This document shows positions 15,662 to 26,002 of a stretch of DNA of 64,000 nt, in pieces (position 1 is the first letter of the stretch; each line of letters starts with the position of its first letter). A program made the position numbers and the translations under genes. The stretch covers positions 1,075,003 through 1,139,002 of the forward strand of contig NZ_MKVA01000005.1 in the NCBI RefSeq assembly GCF_001899075.1, in the 5' to 3' direction. Under the pieces are notes generated by a model. It was not told the DNA's origin and ran no database searches. It saw nothing but the letters and a program-made list of their open reading frames with translations. The stretch comes from Devosia sp. 67-54. Its GTDB lineage: Bacteria > Pseudomonadota > Alphaproteobacteria > Rhizobiales > Devosiaceae.

Positions 15662-17179
15662 ATGTTCCGCCTCGATCCGACCCAAGCCGTTCTCAGCCAC
15701 GTCGCACGCAAGGGCGCCGCGGGCCCGGCGGAGCTCAGCGCCGAAGCGCGGCAGATCATCGCCACCCCGATCGAGCCCAGCTTTTCGTCGACGGTGATCG
15801 TCGGCCTCGCCCAGGGCGTCGAGGCGTTGCTGCTGGCCACGCTCGGCTTTGCGGTGTTCGCCAGCTACATCGACAGCAGCCAGGGCTTCATCTACCTGCC
15901 GGCGATCGCGCTCGGCACGCTGTTCGCCAATATCCTGTTCAATGCGGCGCGGACGCACCGCATCGCCGCCTATCGCACGCTGGTGCAGCAAACCGGCCGG
16001 GTGCTGGCGGCGTGGTCGGTGATGTTCATCACGCTGATGAGCCTGATCTTCCTGCTCAAGGGCGCGGATCTCGTGTCGCGCGTCTGGCTGGTCGGCTGGT
16101 ATCTGAGCGGCGCCGTGGTGCTGGTGGCGTTCCGGCTGTCGCTGCGGGCGCTGGTGCTGCAGTGGACGCGCGAAGGCCGGCTCAAGCGCCGCACGGTGAT
16201 CGTCGGCGGCGGTCACGATGCCGAAGTGCTGGTCGAGCAGATCAAGCGCTCGGACGGCGCCGATGTGCGCCTGCTCGGACTGTTCGACGACCGCAACGAC
16301 GAACGCTCGCCGGAATCGGTGGCGCAGGTGCCCAAGCTCGGGCGCGTCGCCGACCTGCTCGAATTCGCGCGCCAGACGCGCGTCGACCTGGTGATCGTGT
16401 CGATGCCGCTGAGCGCGGAAACGCGGGTGCTGGAAATGCTGACGCAGCTCTGGGTGCTGCCGGTCGACATCCGGCTCAGCGCGCATATGAGCAAGCTGCG
16501 CTTCACCTCCAAGGCGTATTCCTATGTCGGCGACGTGCCTGTGTTCGACATGGTCGACCGGCCGATCTCGGACTGGAACCTCGTTTTCAAATGGCTGTTC
16601 GACAAGATCGTGGCGGTGGTGGCGCTGATCCTGCTGTCGCCGGTGATGCTGGTCACCGCCATCGCCATCAAGCTCGACAGCAAGGGGCCGGTGTTCTTCA
16701 AGCAGAAGCGGCACGGCTTCAACAACGAGCTGATCGAGGTCTACAAGTTCCGCTCGATGCGCACCGACATGGCCGACGCCACGGCCAGCAAGCTGGTGAC
16801 CAAGGGCGATCCGCGCGTCACCCGCGTCGGCCGCTTCATCCGCAAGACGTCGATCGATGAGCTGCCGCAGTTCTTCAACGTGCTGACCGGGCAGCTCTCG
16901 GTGGTGGGCCCGCGCCCGCATGCGACGCAGGCCAAGGCCGACAACCTGCTCTACTACGAGGCGGTGGAGGGGTATTTCGCCCGCCACAAGGTGAAGCCGG
17001 GGATCACCGGCTGGGCGCAGATCCACGGCTGGCGCGGCGAGACCGACACGGTCGACAAGATCATGCAGCGGGTGCAGCACGACCTCTATTACATCGAGAA
17101 ATGGTCGATCCTGCTCGACCTCTACATCGTGCTGATGACCCCGGTGTCGCTGTTCTCGAAATCCGAGAACGCTTACTAA
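15662..17179 (+). CDS. undecaprenyl-phosphate sugar phosphotransferase (WcaJ/ExoY-like)
   Basis: This 505-residue polyprenol-phosphate hexose-1-phosphate transferase has an N-terminal block of four membrane helices, a soluble CoA-binding-like Rossmann domain ([13 protein letters not shown], about 180-190), then a re-entrant membrane helix and the catalytic domain. The catalytic domain shows [23 protein letters not shown] and SVVGPRPH. It loads the first sugar phosphate, usually glucose or galactose, onto undecaprenyl phosphate and so starts repeat-unit synthesis. It is followed after 1 bp by the Wzy/ligase-like gene. Confidence 0.93.
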   Translation: MFRLDPTQAVLSHVARKGAAGPAELSAEARQIIATPIEPSFSSTVIVGLAQGVEALLLATLGFAVFASYIDSSQGFIYLPAIALGTLFANILFNAARTHRIAAYRTLVQQTGRVLAAWSVMFITLMSLIFLLKGADLVSRVWLVGWYLSGAVVLVAFRLSLRALVLQWTREGRLKRRTVIVGGGHDAEVLVEQIKRSDGADVRLLGLFDDRNDERSPESVAQVPKLGRVADLLEFARQTRVDLVIVSMPLSAETRVLEMLTQLWVLPVDIRLSAHMSKLRFTSKAYSYVGDVPVFDMVDRPISDWNLVFKWLFDKIVAVVALILLSPVMLVTAIAIKLDSKGPVFFKQKRHGFNNELIEVYKFRSMRTDMADATASKLVTKGDPRVTRVGRFIRKTSIDELPQFFNVLTGQLSVVGPRPHATQAKADNLLYYEAVEGYFARHKVKPGITGWAQIHGWRGETDTVDKIMQRVQHDLYYIEKWSILLDLYIVLMTPVSLFSKSENAY

Positions 17180-17180
17180 G

Positions 17181-18470
17181 ATGGCGATGACGGCGGCGGC
17201 CCCGGCGCTCGACCTCGCGCGGCGCCGCGCCGACGGACGCTCGTACATCCGGGCGAAGTTCACGACGCTGCTCGACTGGGCGGTGGCGGTCTGGATCTTC
17301 GCGGGCAGCGTGGTGATCACCGAGCCATCGCCCTACGAGCTTGTCTTTTTCGTCGTGCTCGGCATTTCGCTGCTGGCGGGCAGCTTTGCCTTCCACCGCT
17401 CGACGCTGGGCTTGATCGTCCTGTGGGGCAGCCTGATCCCGTTCGCGGTGATCGCGGCATTCCAGCCAAAATTCAGCACCATCCCGACGGCCCTGCAGTT
17501 CGAAGCAGTGACGATCTTTCTGTTCTTCACCAGCTTCTGGGTGGCGAACTACGTCGCCGACGCGCCGCAAAAGCACATGCGGATCATCGTGGGCGCCTAC
17601 ATCCTGACGGCGACGATGTCGGCGGCGCTGGGCACGGTCGGCTATCTGGGGCTGATCCCGCACGGTCACGACCTGCTGACCAAATACGATCGCGCCAAGG
17701 CGCTGTTCAACGATCCCAACGTCTACGGGCCGTTCCTGATCCTGCCCGCCTGCTACGCGCTGCAGCGCATCCTGCTCGACCATCCCAGGCGGGCGGCCAT
17801 CGCCGGCGTCGCCTTCGGCATCCTCTGCATTGGGGTGTTCGTGAGCTTCTCGCGCGCCGCGTGGGCACATCTCATCGCCTCGTGCCTCGGGGTGTATTTC
17901 CTCTGCTTCTTCGGCGTCGCCAACGCCAGGGAGAAGGTGCGCATGCTGGTGCTGCTGCTCTTGGGCATGCTGATGATGGTGGTGGCGCTGGGCGGCATGC
18001 TGTCGATCCCCTCGGTGCAAAAACTGTTCGAAACGCGCGCCTCGGCACAGAACTACGACGAGGGCGAAACCGGGCGCTTCGGCCGGCAGGGCTTCGCCTT
18101 CGAGCTGGCGCTCAACCATCCGTGGGGGATCGGGCCGCTGGAGTTCCGCAATCTGCGCGTCAAGGAGGAGCCGCACGACGCCTATGTCAACGTGCTGCAC
18201 GTTTATGGCTGGGGCGGCGGATTGGTGTTCTACCTGTTCATCGGCATCACCATCTGGCGCGGCGTCAGCTTCGTGCTGCGCCGCTCGCCCAACAAGCTGC
18301 TGCTGATCCCGCTGATCTCGACCTTCATCCCGCTCTGCGTCGAGGCGGCGATCATCGACCTCGACCACTGGCGGCACTTCTATCTGCTGGGCGGGCTGAT
18401 CTGGGGCGTCACCGCCGCCTACAACAAGGTGCTGCCGGGCGAAGACAAGCGCCTGTCGGCGCTGGTGTAG
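17181..18470 (+). CDS. O-antigen ligase/polymerase-like membrane protein
   Basis: This 429-residue protein has about ten to twelve hydrophobic segments. It contains the Wzy_C signature region: a periplasmic loop with ETGRFGRQGFAFELALNHPWGIGP, with arginines typical of polymerases and ligases, and HDAYVNVLHVYGWGG. In this locus it most likely polymerises the exopolysaccharide repeat unit. The ligase function cannot be excluded from sequence. It begins one base after the priming transferase and ends one base before a convergent gene. Confidence 0.82.
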   Translation: MAMTAAAPALDLARRRADGRSYIRAKFTTLLDWAVAVWIFAGSVVITEPSPYELVFFVVLGISLLAGSFAFHRSTLGLIVLWGSLIPFAVIAAFQPKFSTIPTALQFEAVTIFLFFTSFWVANYVADAPQKHMRIIVGAYILTATMSAALGTVGYLGLIPHGHDLLTKYDRAKALFNDPNVYGPFLILPACYALQRILLDHPRRAAIAGVAFGILCIGVFVSFSRAAWAHLIASCLGVYFLCFFGVANAREKVRMLVLLLLGMLMMVVALGGMLSIPSVQKLFETRASAQNYDEGETGRFGRQGFAFELALNHPWGIGPLEFRNLRVKEEPHDAYVNVLHVYGWGGGLVFYLFIGITIWRGVSFVLRRSPNKLLLIPLISTFIPLCVEAAIIDLDHWRHFYLLGGLIWGVTAAYNKVLPGEDKRLSALV

Positions 18471-18471
18471 C

Positions 18472-18990
18472 TCAGCGCGCGGTGCAGTCCGCCGCTGCGA
18501 TCACCTTGATGTCGTCGGCGGCATGCGGATCGTAGACATAGGCGAAATAGCGGGCGTCGGTCACCGCCACCAGGGTGACGCCGTCGCCGAAGAGGTTGGG
18601 CGCGATCCGGAGTTCGGTGGCCGGCGCCGCGAGGCAGACGCGCGCCGCCGCGAGGTCGGCGGCCGCCTGCTCGGGCACCGCGACGGTGGAAAACCCCTCG
18701 GCCGCCAGTTCGGCGGCGATCGCATCGCGGAGCGGTGGAAACACCCCGTCGCGGGCGAAATAATTGCCGTGCGCCAGGGCGTAGGCAGCAGCCCCGGTAT
18801 AGGCGGCACGCACCGCGCGCTCGAGCTCGGCATCGCTCAGGCCCGCCGCCGGCAGGGGCGACGGCTCGGACGACGGCGCCTCGGGCGACAATGAAGACGC
18901 ACTGGCCGACGAAACGTCCTGCGCCCAGGCCGGCGTCGTGGCCACGGTCGCGCCCAGTATCACGATCAGCGTCCGCCAGATCATCGCCAT
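18472..18990 (-). CDS. secreted hypothetical protein
   Basis: The 172-residue product has a Sec signal peptide (hydrophobic LIVILGATVATTPA, cleavage after AWA near residue 23) followed by a Ser/Pro/Ala-rich linker. The remaining domain, about 120 residues, contains two cysteines (near residues 118 and 168) that could form a disulfide. I do not recognise the family. It converges on the polymerase gene, with its own promoter presumably in the 219-bp gap that it shares with the transporter operon. Confidence 0.62.
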   Translation of the reverse strand: MAMIWRTLIVILGATVATTPAWAQDVSSASASSLSPEAPSSEPSPLPAAGLSDAELERAVRAAYTGAAAYALAHGNYFARDGVFPPLRDAIAAELAAEGFSTVAVPEQAAADLAAARVCLAAPATELRIAPNLFGDGVTLVAVTDARYFAYVYDPHAADDIKVIAAADCTAR

Positions 18991-19209
18991 CCTCCCGCTG
19001 ATGTCACTTGACCATGACGGCGGGCGGAGGAAAATCCTCTCCCGGACCTGTCAGACAGACTTTTCGTCATGTTTGCTCGAAAAGCCGATCGTATTGACAG
19101 CGGCGACGCCATTGTGGACGTTCGTAACCGGATGGTGACTTAGCGCTCCGGAACGGACGGGTTGCCTCAGGCTCGGGAGGACGAGCCGACACAGCAGGGA
19201 GGATTAAAC

Positions 19210-20514
19210 ATGACAATCAGCCTCGACCGCCGGAAGTTCCTGATGGGATCGACCGCGCTCGCCGCCGCCGGCGCAATGGGCGGGCTCACGCCGGCCCAGG
19301 CTGCCGACGTGCATCTCAGGCTCTACTGGTGGGGCGGCCAGGCCCGCGCCGACCGCACCAATGCGGTGAGCGATCTGTTCGCCAAGGCCAATCCGGGCTT
19401 CACCTACGACAAGGAATTCAACGCCTTCAACGACTACTGGCCGAAGCTGGGCACGCAGGTGGCCGGCGGCAACGCCCCTGACGTGTTCCAGATGGATTAC
19501 CGCTATATCGTCGAATACGCCAAGCGCGGTGCGGTGCAGGCGCTCGACGAGTATATCGGCAAGGGGCTGGACCTCAGCGATTTCGACGAGGACCAGATCG
19601 AAGGCGGACGCGTCGACGGCAAGCTCTATGCGATCAGCCTGGGCGCCAATTCGGTGGCCATGATGGTCAACACCAAGGCGTTCGAGGACGCCGGCGTGGA
19701 CCTGCCGACCCGCGACTGGAGCTATGACGACTACAAGGCCAAGGCCGACGCCTTCAACTCCAAGTCGAACGGCATGCGGCTCCTGGCCGATGGCAGCCAG
19801 GGCGGCGATCCGCCGCTCGAGAACTGGCTGCGCGCCCGCGGCAAGGCGCTCTATACCGCCGACGGCAAGCTCGCCTTCGAGGCGGACGACCTCATCGAAT
19901 GGTTCAAGATGTGGGACGATCTGCGCAAGGCCAATGTCTGCGTCGGCCCCGACGACCAGGCGCTCGACGCCACGGCGGCCATCGACACCACGATGATCAC
20001 CCTGGGCAAGGCGGCGACCACCTATGCCAACTCCAACCAGCTCATCGGCTTCCAGGCGGTCAACAAGAACCCGCTGACGATGATCAACTTCCCGCGCCCC
20101 AAGGCCGGTGTCGGTGGCGGCCATTACCGCAAGCCGAGCCAGTTCTGGAGCGTCAATCCGAAGTCGGCGCACCTCGACGAGTCGATCAAATATGTGAGCT
20201 TCTTCATCAACGACGTGCCGTCGGGGCTGATCCTGGGCGTCGAGCGCGGCATCCCGTGCGCCAAGCACGTGCGCGACGCGCTGGCGCCGACGCTGAGCGC
20301 GCCGGACCAGCTGTCGCTCAACTTCGTGTCGAACCTCGGCGACCTCCTGGGCAAGCTGCCGCCCTCCCCGCCCGCCGCGGCGGGCGAAGTGGCCACGCAG
20401 CTCAACACCACCGCCCAGTCGATCGCCTTCGGCCAGACCACGCCTGAGGACGCCGGCGCCGCCTTCATCAAGGAAGCGCAGGACATCCTCGACCGCGCGG
20501 CCAAGAAGGCCTGA
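19210..20514 (+). CDS. carbohydrate ABC transporter substrate-binding protein (Tat-exported)
   Basis: This 434-residue family 1 (MalE/UgpB-like) solute-binding protein has a twin-arginine signal, DRRKFLMGSTALAAAG, and a cleavage site near AQAAD. The mature part starts HLRLYWWGGQ. The ligand is not deducible, but neighbouring dehydrogenases suggest a sugar, sugar acid or cyclitol. ATG at 19210 has GGGAGG about 8 nt upstream. It is first in an operon running to 25846. A perfect TTGACA lies at 19094-19099 but I see no convincing -10 downstream. Confidence 0.9.
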   Translation: MTISLDRRKFLMGSTALAAAGAMGGLTPAQAADVHLRLYWWGGQARADRTNAVSDLFAKANPGFTYDKEFNAFNDYWPKLGTQVAGGNAPDVFQMDYRYIVEYAKRGAVQALDEYIGKGLDLSDFDEDQIEGGRVDGKLYAISLGANSVAMMVNTKAFEDAGVDLPTRDWSYDDYKAKADAFNSKSNGMRLLADGSQGGDPPLENWLRARGKALYTADGKLAFEADDLIEWFKMWDDLRKANVCVGPDDQALDATAAIDTTMITLGKAATTYANSNQLIGFQAVNKNPLTMINFPRPKAGVGGGHYRKPSQFWSVNPKSAHLDESIKYVSFFINDVPSGLILGVERGIPCAKHVRDALAPTLSAPDQLSLNFVSNLGDLLGKLPPSPPAAAGEVATQLNTTAQSIAFGQTTPEDAGAAFIKEAQDILDRAAKKA

Positions 20515-20519
20515 ACCCT

Positions 20520-21467
20520 GTGACCGCGCGCTCCGTCGGCGCCGCGAGCGATCCGCCGGGTCGCGCGGTCACTCCTTCTTTCTGGTCCCGCATCTGGACC
20601 GAGAACGGTCCGGGCTATCTGTTCCTCTTGCCCTGGTTCATCGGCTTCTTCGGGCTCACGATCGCACCGATCCTGAGCTCGCTGTATCTGAGCTTCACCA
20701 ATTTCGACATGCTGACGCCACCGCAATGGGTGGGCATGGACAACTACGTCCGCATGTTCACGAACGACCCGAAATTCTACCAGTCGATGCGGGTGACGCT
20801 GCTGTTCGTGGCCTTCTCGGTGCCGCTGAAGCTGGCCTTCGCGCTGGCGGTGGCGCTGCTGCTCAACCGCGGCATGAAGGGCCTGCCGATCTATCGCGCG
20901 GTGTTCTATCTGCCATCGCTGCTTGGCGCCTCGGTGGCCATCGCGGTGCTGTGGCGGACGCTGTTCGCCGGCGACGGCTTGGTCAACCAGGGCCTGGCGC
21001 TGATCGGCATCCAGGGGCCGGCCTGGATTTCCAACCCGCGCTATTCGCTATGGACGCTGGTCGCGCTGGCGGTGTGGCAGTTCGGCTCGCCGATGATCAT
21101 CTTCCTCGCCGGGCTCAGGCAGATTCCGCAGGACGTGTACGAGGCCGCCAGCCTCGAAGGCGCCGGGCGCTGGCGCATCTTCTGGAAGATCACGCTGCCG
21201 CTCCTGACACCGGTGGTGTTCTTCAACGCCATCATCCAGACCATCGAGGGGTTCAAGAGCTTCACGCCGGCCTTCATCATCTCGGGCGGCACCGGCAACC
21301 CGGTCAACTCGACGCTGTTCTACACGCTCTATCTCTACCAGGAGGCGTTCGCCTTCTTCCGCATGGGCTACGCCTCGGCGCTGGCCTGGGTGCTGCTGAT
21401 CATCGTCGCCGTGTTCACCGGCATTTCGTTCCTCTCCAGCCGCTACTGGGTGCACTATGACAACTGA
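20520..21467 (+). CDS. carbohydrate ABC transporter permease (MalF-like)
   Basis: This 315-residue permease has six hydrophobic segments. The EAA loop that docks on the ATPase reads YEAASLEGAGRWRIFWKITLP, near residues 205-225. GTG start; it follows the binding-protein gene by 5 bp. Its 3' end overlaps the next permease gene by 11 bp, so the two permeases are made together and form the membrane channel. Confidence 0.93.
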   Translation: MTARSVGAASDPPGRAVTPSFWSRIWTENGPGYLFLLPWFIGFFGLTIAPILSSLYLSFTNFDMLTPPQWVGMDNYVRMFTNDPKFYQSMRVTLLFVAFSVPLKLAFALAVALLLNRGMKGLPIYRAVFYLPSLLGASVAIAVLWRTLFAGDGLVNQGLALIGIQGPAWISNPRYSLWTLVALAVWQFGSPMIIFLAGLRQIPQDVYEAASLEGAGRWRIFWKITLPLLTPVVFFNAIIQTIEGFKSFTPAFIISGGTGNPVNSTLFYTLYLYQEAFAFFRMGYASALAWVLLIIVAVFTGISFLSSRYWVHYDN

Positions 21468-22338
21468 CACCGGCCTGACGGTGGTGCGCAGTGCGACCCC
21501 GGCCTGGCGCCGGCGGCTCGGTTCGGTGATCGCGCATGTGCTGCTGATCGGCGCCTCGGTGCTGATGCTCTATCCGCTGCTGTGGATGCTGTCGGCGTCG
21601 TTCCGCCCCGAAAGCGAAATCTTCAACTCGCATTCGCTGATCCCGAGCTCGGTGAGCCTGCACGGCTACATCAGCGGCTGGTTCGGGCTGAGCCGCAGCT
21701 TCGACACCTTCTTCCTCAACTCGCTGACCATCTCGCTGTTGTGCGTGGCCGGCAATCTCGCGGCCTGCTCGCTGACCGCTTTCGCCTTCGCGCGGCTCGA
21801 GTTCAAGGGCAGGAACTTGTGGTTCGCGCTGATGCTGGGCACGCTGATGCTGCCCTACCAGGTGACGCTGATCCCGCAATATGTGCTGTTCCTCAACATC
21901 GGCTGGGTGAACACCTTCCTGCCGCTGGTGGTGCCGAAATTCCTCGCCGCCGACAGCTTCTTCATCTTCCTGATGGTGCAGTTCTTCCGCGGCCTGCCGC
22001 GCGAGCTGGACGAGGCGGCAATGATGGACGGCTGCTCGCCGTGGCGCATCTACTACAAGATCCTGCTGCCGCTGTCGCTGCCGGTGCTGACGACGGCGGG
22101 CATCTTTACCTTCATCTTCACCTGGGACGACTTCTTCGGGCCGCTGATCTATCTCAACAGCATCTCGACCTACACCGTGACGATCGCCCTCCGGACGTTC
22201 GTCGACTCCACGGCGGAATCGAACTGGAGCGGGCTCTTCGCCATGTCGATCCTGTCACTGGTGCCGATCTTCGTCATCTTCCTCTTCTTCCAGCGCTACC
22301 TGATCGAGGGTATCGCAACGACAGGCATGAAACGCTGA
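21457..22338 (+). CDS. carbohydrate ABC transporter permease (MalG-like)
   Basis: This 293-residue permease has six hydrophobic segments and the EAA loop LDEAAMMDGCSPWRIYYKI near residues 185-203. It pairs with the MalF-like permease. The reading frame overlaps the previous gene by 11 bp. The C-terminus ends RYLIEGIATTGMKR, typical of MalG-like subunits. Confidence 0.93.
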   Translation: MTTDTGLTVVRSATPAWRRRLGSVIAHVLLIGASVLMLYPLLWMLSASFRPESEIFNSHSLIPSSVSLHGYISGWFGLSRSFDTFFLNSLTISLLCVAGNLAACSLTAFAFARLEFKGRNLWFALMLGTLMLPYQVTLIPQYVLFLNIGWVNTFLPLVVPKFLAADSFFIFLMVQFFRGLPRELDEAAMMDGCSPWRIYYKILLPLSLPVLTTAGIFTFIFTWDDFFGPLIYLNSISTYTVTIALRTFVDSTAESNWSGLFAMSILSLVPIFVIFLFFQRYLIEGIATTGMKR

Positions 22339-22342
22339 TCTA

Positions 22343-23359
22343 ATGACCATCAAATTCGCCGCCATCGGACTGACCCACAATCACATCTACGGGCAGGTGG
22401 ACTGCCTGCTGCGCGAAGGCGCGACGCTCGCCGGCTTCTGGTCGGACGAGGAGGACGTCGCTGCCCCCTTCGCGGAGAAATATCCGCAGGCCAGGCGCGC
22501 CGCCGACCGGCGCGAGCTGCTCGACGATCCGTCGATCGCGCTGATCCTCACCTCGGCCATTCCGGCCAGGCGCGCCGAGATCGCCATCGCCGCGATGCAG
22601 GCGGGCAAGGACGTGATGAGCGACAAGCCGGGAATGACCAGCCTCGCCCAGCTCGACGAGATCAAGCGCGTGCAGGCCGCGACGAAGCGCATCTTTTCCG
22701 TCTGCTATTCCGAGCATTTCGAGACGCGCTCGACGGTGAAAGCCGGCGAGCTGGTCAAGGCAGGCGCCATCGGACAGGTGGTGAACACGGTGGGGCTCGG
22801 GCCGCACGCGCTCAACAACAACAAGCGGGCGCCGTATTTCTTCGACCGCCAACAGTACGGCGGCATCCTGTGCGACATCGCCAGCCACCAGGTCGAGCAG
22901 TTCCTGTTCTTTTCCGGCAGCGACGATGCCGAGATCGTCTCCGCCTCCGTCGCCAACCGCACGCATCCGCAATATCCGGGACTGCAGGACGTGGGCGACA
23001 TGCACATCGAGGGCCCGACGGCGACCGGCTATGTCCGAGTCGACTGGTTCACGCCGGCGGGGCTCGGCACCTGGGGCGACGGGCGGCTGACCATCGTGGG
23101 CAGCGAAGGCTATATCGAGCTCAGGAAGTACATCGACATCGTCGGGCGGCCGGGCAAGGACCATCTGTTTCTCGTCGACGGCAAGGGCACGCACTACATC
23201 GACTGCTCGGACGTCGACCTGCCCTACGGCCGGCAGCTCATCGCCGACGTGCTGAACCGCACCGAGACGGCGATGCCGCAGGCGCGGTGCTACAAGGCGA
23301 TGGAGCTGGCGCTGACGGCGCAGCGGATGGCGGAACGCGGAACGGTATGGGCGCAATGA
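22343..23359 (+). CDS. Gfo/Idh/MocA-family oxidoreductase
   Basis: The product has 338 residues, with an N-terminal Rossmann NAD(P)-binding domain (FAAIGLTHNHIYGQ) and a C-terminal Gfo/Idh/MocA domain. The nucleotide loop is atypical, with GLTHNH in place of the usual GxGxxG. The EKP-like signature appears as SDKPGM near residue 94. It presumably oxidises the imported sugar or a derivative at a ring or side-chain hydroxyl. It overlaps the next dehydrogenase gene by ATGA. Substrate is unknown. Confidence 0.83.
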   Translation: MTIKFAAIGLTHNHIYGQVDCLLREGATLAGFWSDEEDVAAPFAEKYPQARRAADRRELLDDPSIALILTSAIPARRAEIAIAAMQAGKDVMSDKPGMTSLAQLDEIKRVQAATKRIFSVCYSEHFETRSTVKAGELVKAGAIGQVVNTVGLGPHALNNNKRAPYFFDRQQYGGILCDIASHQVEQFLFFSGSDDAEIVSASVANRTHPQYPGLQDVGDMHIEGPTATGYVRVDWFTPAGLGTWGDGRLTIVGSEGYIELRKYIDIVGRPGKDHLFLVDGKGTHYIDCSDVDLPYGRQLIADVLNRTETAMPQARCYKAMELALTAQRMAERGTVWAQ

Positions 23360-24431
23360 GCAAGATCTTTACAGTCGCGATCGTCGGCGGCGGTATCGGC
23401 CGCAGCCACATGATCGAGGGCTACGTGCCCAACGCCGACAAGTTCAAGGTGATCGCGATCTGCGATCTCGACCCGGCGCGGATGAACGCGCTGGCCGACG
23501 AATTCGGAGTCGAGCGGCGCACGGCCAGCTTCGACGACCTGCTGGCGATGGACGATCTCGACATCATCGACATCTGCACGCCGCCGATGGTGCACTACCC
23601 GATGATCGTGGCCGCGCTCGACGCGGGCAAGCACGTCATCTGCGAAAAGCCGCTGGTCGGCTCGCTCAAGCAGATCGACGAGGTGATCGCGGTCGAAAAG
23701 CGCGCCAAGGGCAAGCTGATGCCGGTGTTCCAGTACCGCTTCGGCAACGGCATCCAGCAGGCCAAGGCGATCATCGACGCCGGCCTTGCGGGAACGCCGT
23801 TCGTGGGCACGGTGGAAACGCTGTGGCGGCGCGAGGCCGAGTATTACGCCGTCCCCTGGCGCGGCAAATGGAAGACCGAGCTCGGCGGCGTGCTGATGGG
23901 CCACGCCATCCATCCGCACGACATGTTCTGCTATCTGATGGGACCGCTGAAATCGCTCTACGGGCGGGTGGCGACGCGGGTGAACCCGATCGAGGTGGAA
24001 GACTGCATCTCGGCCTCGGTGGAGCTCGAATCCGGTGCGCTCGGCTCGTTCACCGCCTCGCTCGGCTCGGCCGACGAGATCACCCGGCTGCGGCTGGTGT
24101 TCGACAACCTCACCATCGAGAGCGACCATGCGCCGTACAATCCGGGCGCCGCGCTGTGGAAAATCCTGCCGCGCAACGACGGCACGAAAAGCGCCATCGC
24201 CGACCTGCTGAAGGACTGGCGAGACGTGCCGCCCCGCTTCACCACGCAGATGGCGCGCTTTTACGATGCGCTGCTCGGGCGCGGCCCCCTGCCCGTCACC
24301 ACCGCGGATTCGCGGCAGGCGCTCGAGATCGTCACCGCCTTCTACTATTCGTCGCTGACGCATCAGGAAGTGGTGTTCCCGATCGGGACCGACCATCCGA
24401 AATATCAAAGCTGGCTGCCGGAGGGATTCGT

Positions 24432-24435
<4 letters not shown>
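23356..24435 (+). CDS. Gfo/Idh/MocA-family dehydrogenase
   Basis: This 359-residue protein has a regular Rossmann loop VAIVGGGIGRSHMIEG and the EKP motif in VICEKPLVGS, whose lysine is the family's proton-relay residue. The C-terminal domain includes GGVLMGHAIHPHDM. ATG at 23356 was chosen because it gives the 4-bp overlap with the preceding gene and starts the Rossmann strand directly. It probably acts in the same catabolic pathway as its neighbours. Confidence 0.9.
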
Positions 24436-25513
<1,078 letters not shown>

Positions 25514-25517
<4 letters not shown>

Positions 25518-25846
25518 GCGACGCCCTCACTGCCGCGGCCGATGCCCACCCGTGGGTGACCGTGGCGCCCGGCAACCGGCGGCGCGTGCTGGTGAGCCAG
25601 CCGCAACTGATGCAGGTCGAGTTCGCCTTCGACGAAGGCGCCGTCGGGGCGCTGCACGCGCATCCGCATGTGCAGGCGAGCTATGTCGCCGAGGGTACGT
25701 TCGAGGTGACCATCGGCGACAGCGTGACGGTGCTGGGCACCGGTGGCAGCTTCATCGTGCCGCCCAATGTGGTGCACGGCGTCAGGGCGCTCAGCGCCGG
25801 CCGGCTGGTCGACTGCTTCACGCCGCGGCGCGAGGATTTTCTGTAA
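25514..25846 (+). CDS. small cupin-domain protein
   Basis: The product is a 110-residue single-domain cupin. The metal-binding motifs are visible: GALHAHPHVQASYVAEG (histidines and a glutamate) and a second histidine in PPNVVHGVRAL. It overlaps the ATPase gene by 4 bp and ends the operon. Likely roles are sugar isomerisation or epimerisation, or ligand binding, in the same pathway, as with other small cupins such as KdgF; the reaction is not established. Confidence 0.82.
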
Positions 25847-25865
25847 GCGAGTCTGGCGGCTGTGG

Positions 25866-25974
25866 CCCCCACCCCCGGCCCCTCCCCGCAAGGGGGAGGG
25901 GAGCGATGGAACCGCGTTCTCCGGTGTTGCAGTCGGGCTCCCCTCCCCCTTGCGGGGAGGGGCTGGGGGGGGGC
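25866..25974. repeat. composite GC-rich inverted repeat (REP/BIME-like), copy A
   Basis: Two units of about 26-36 bp, each containing CCCCTCCCCGCAAGGGG or its reverse complement, lie in opposite orientation either side of a 32-bp spacer. It fills most of the gap between the convergent cupin and third dehydrogenase genes. The right-hand unit and its flank (TGCAGTCGGG) recur at 30974. Such elements fold into long hairpins and may end transcription of both operons. Confidence 0.8.
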
Positions 25975-26002
25975 AAAGTGCTCTACTGTTCGCCGCCCCG
26001 GC

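Noticed and set aside
15593..17320. 575-codon open frame opposite the priming transferase
   Set aside because: The translation is Arg/His/Gln-rich without domains and lies wholly over a recognisable sugar-phosphate transferase gene.
25866..25974. CRISPR-like repeat array
   Set aside because: There are only two inverted units with one spacer, and no regularly spaced direct repeats anywhere in the window.
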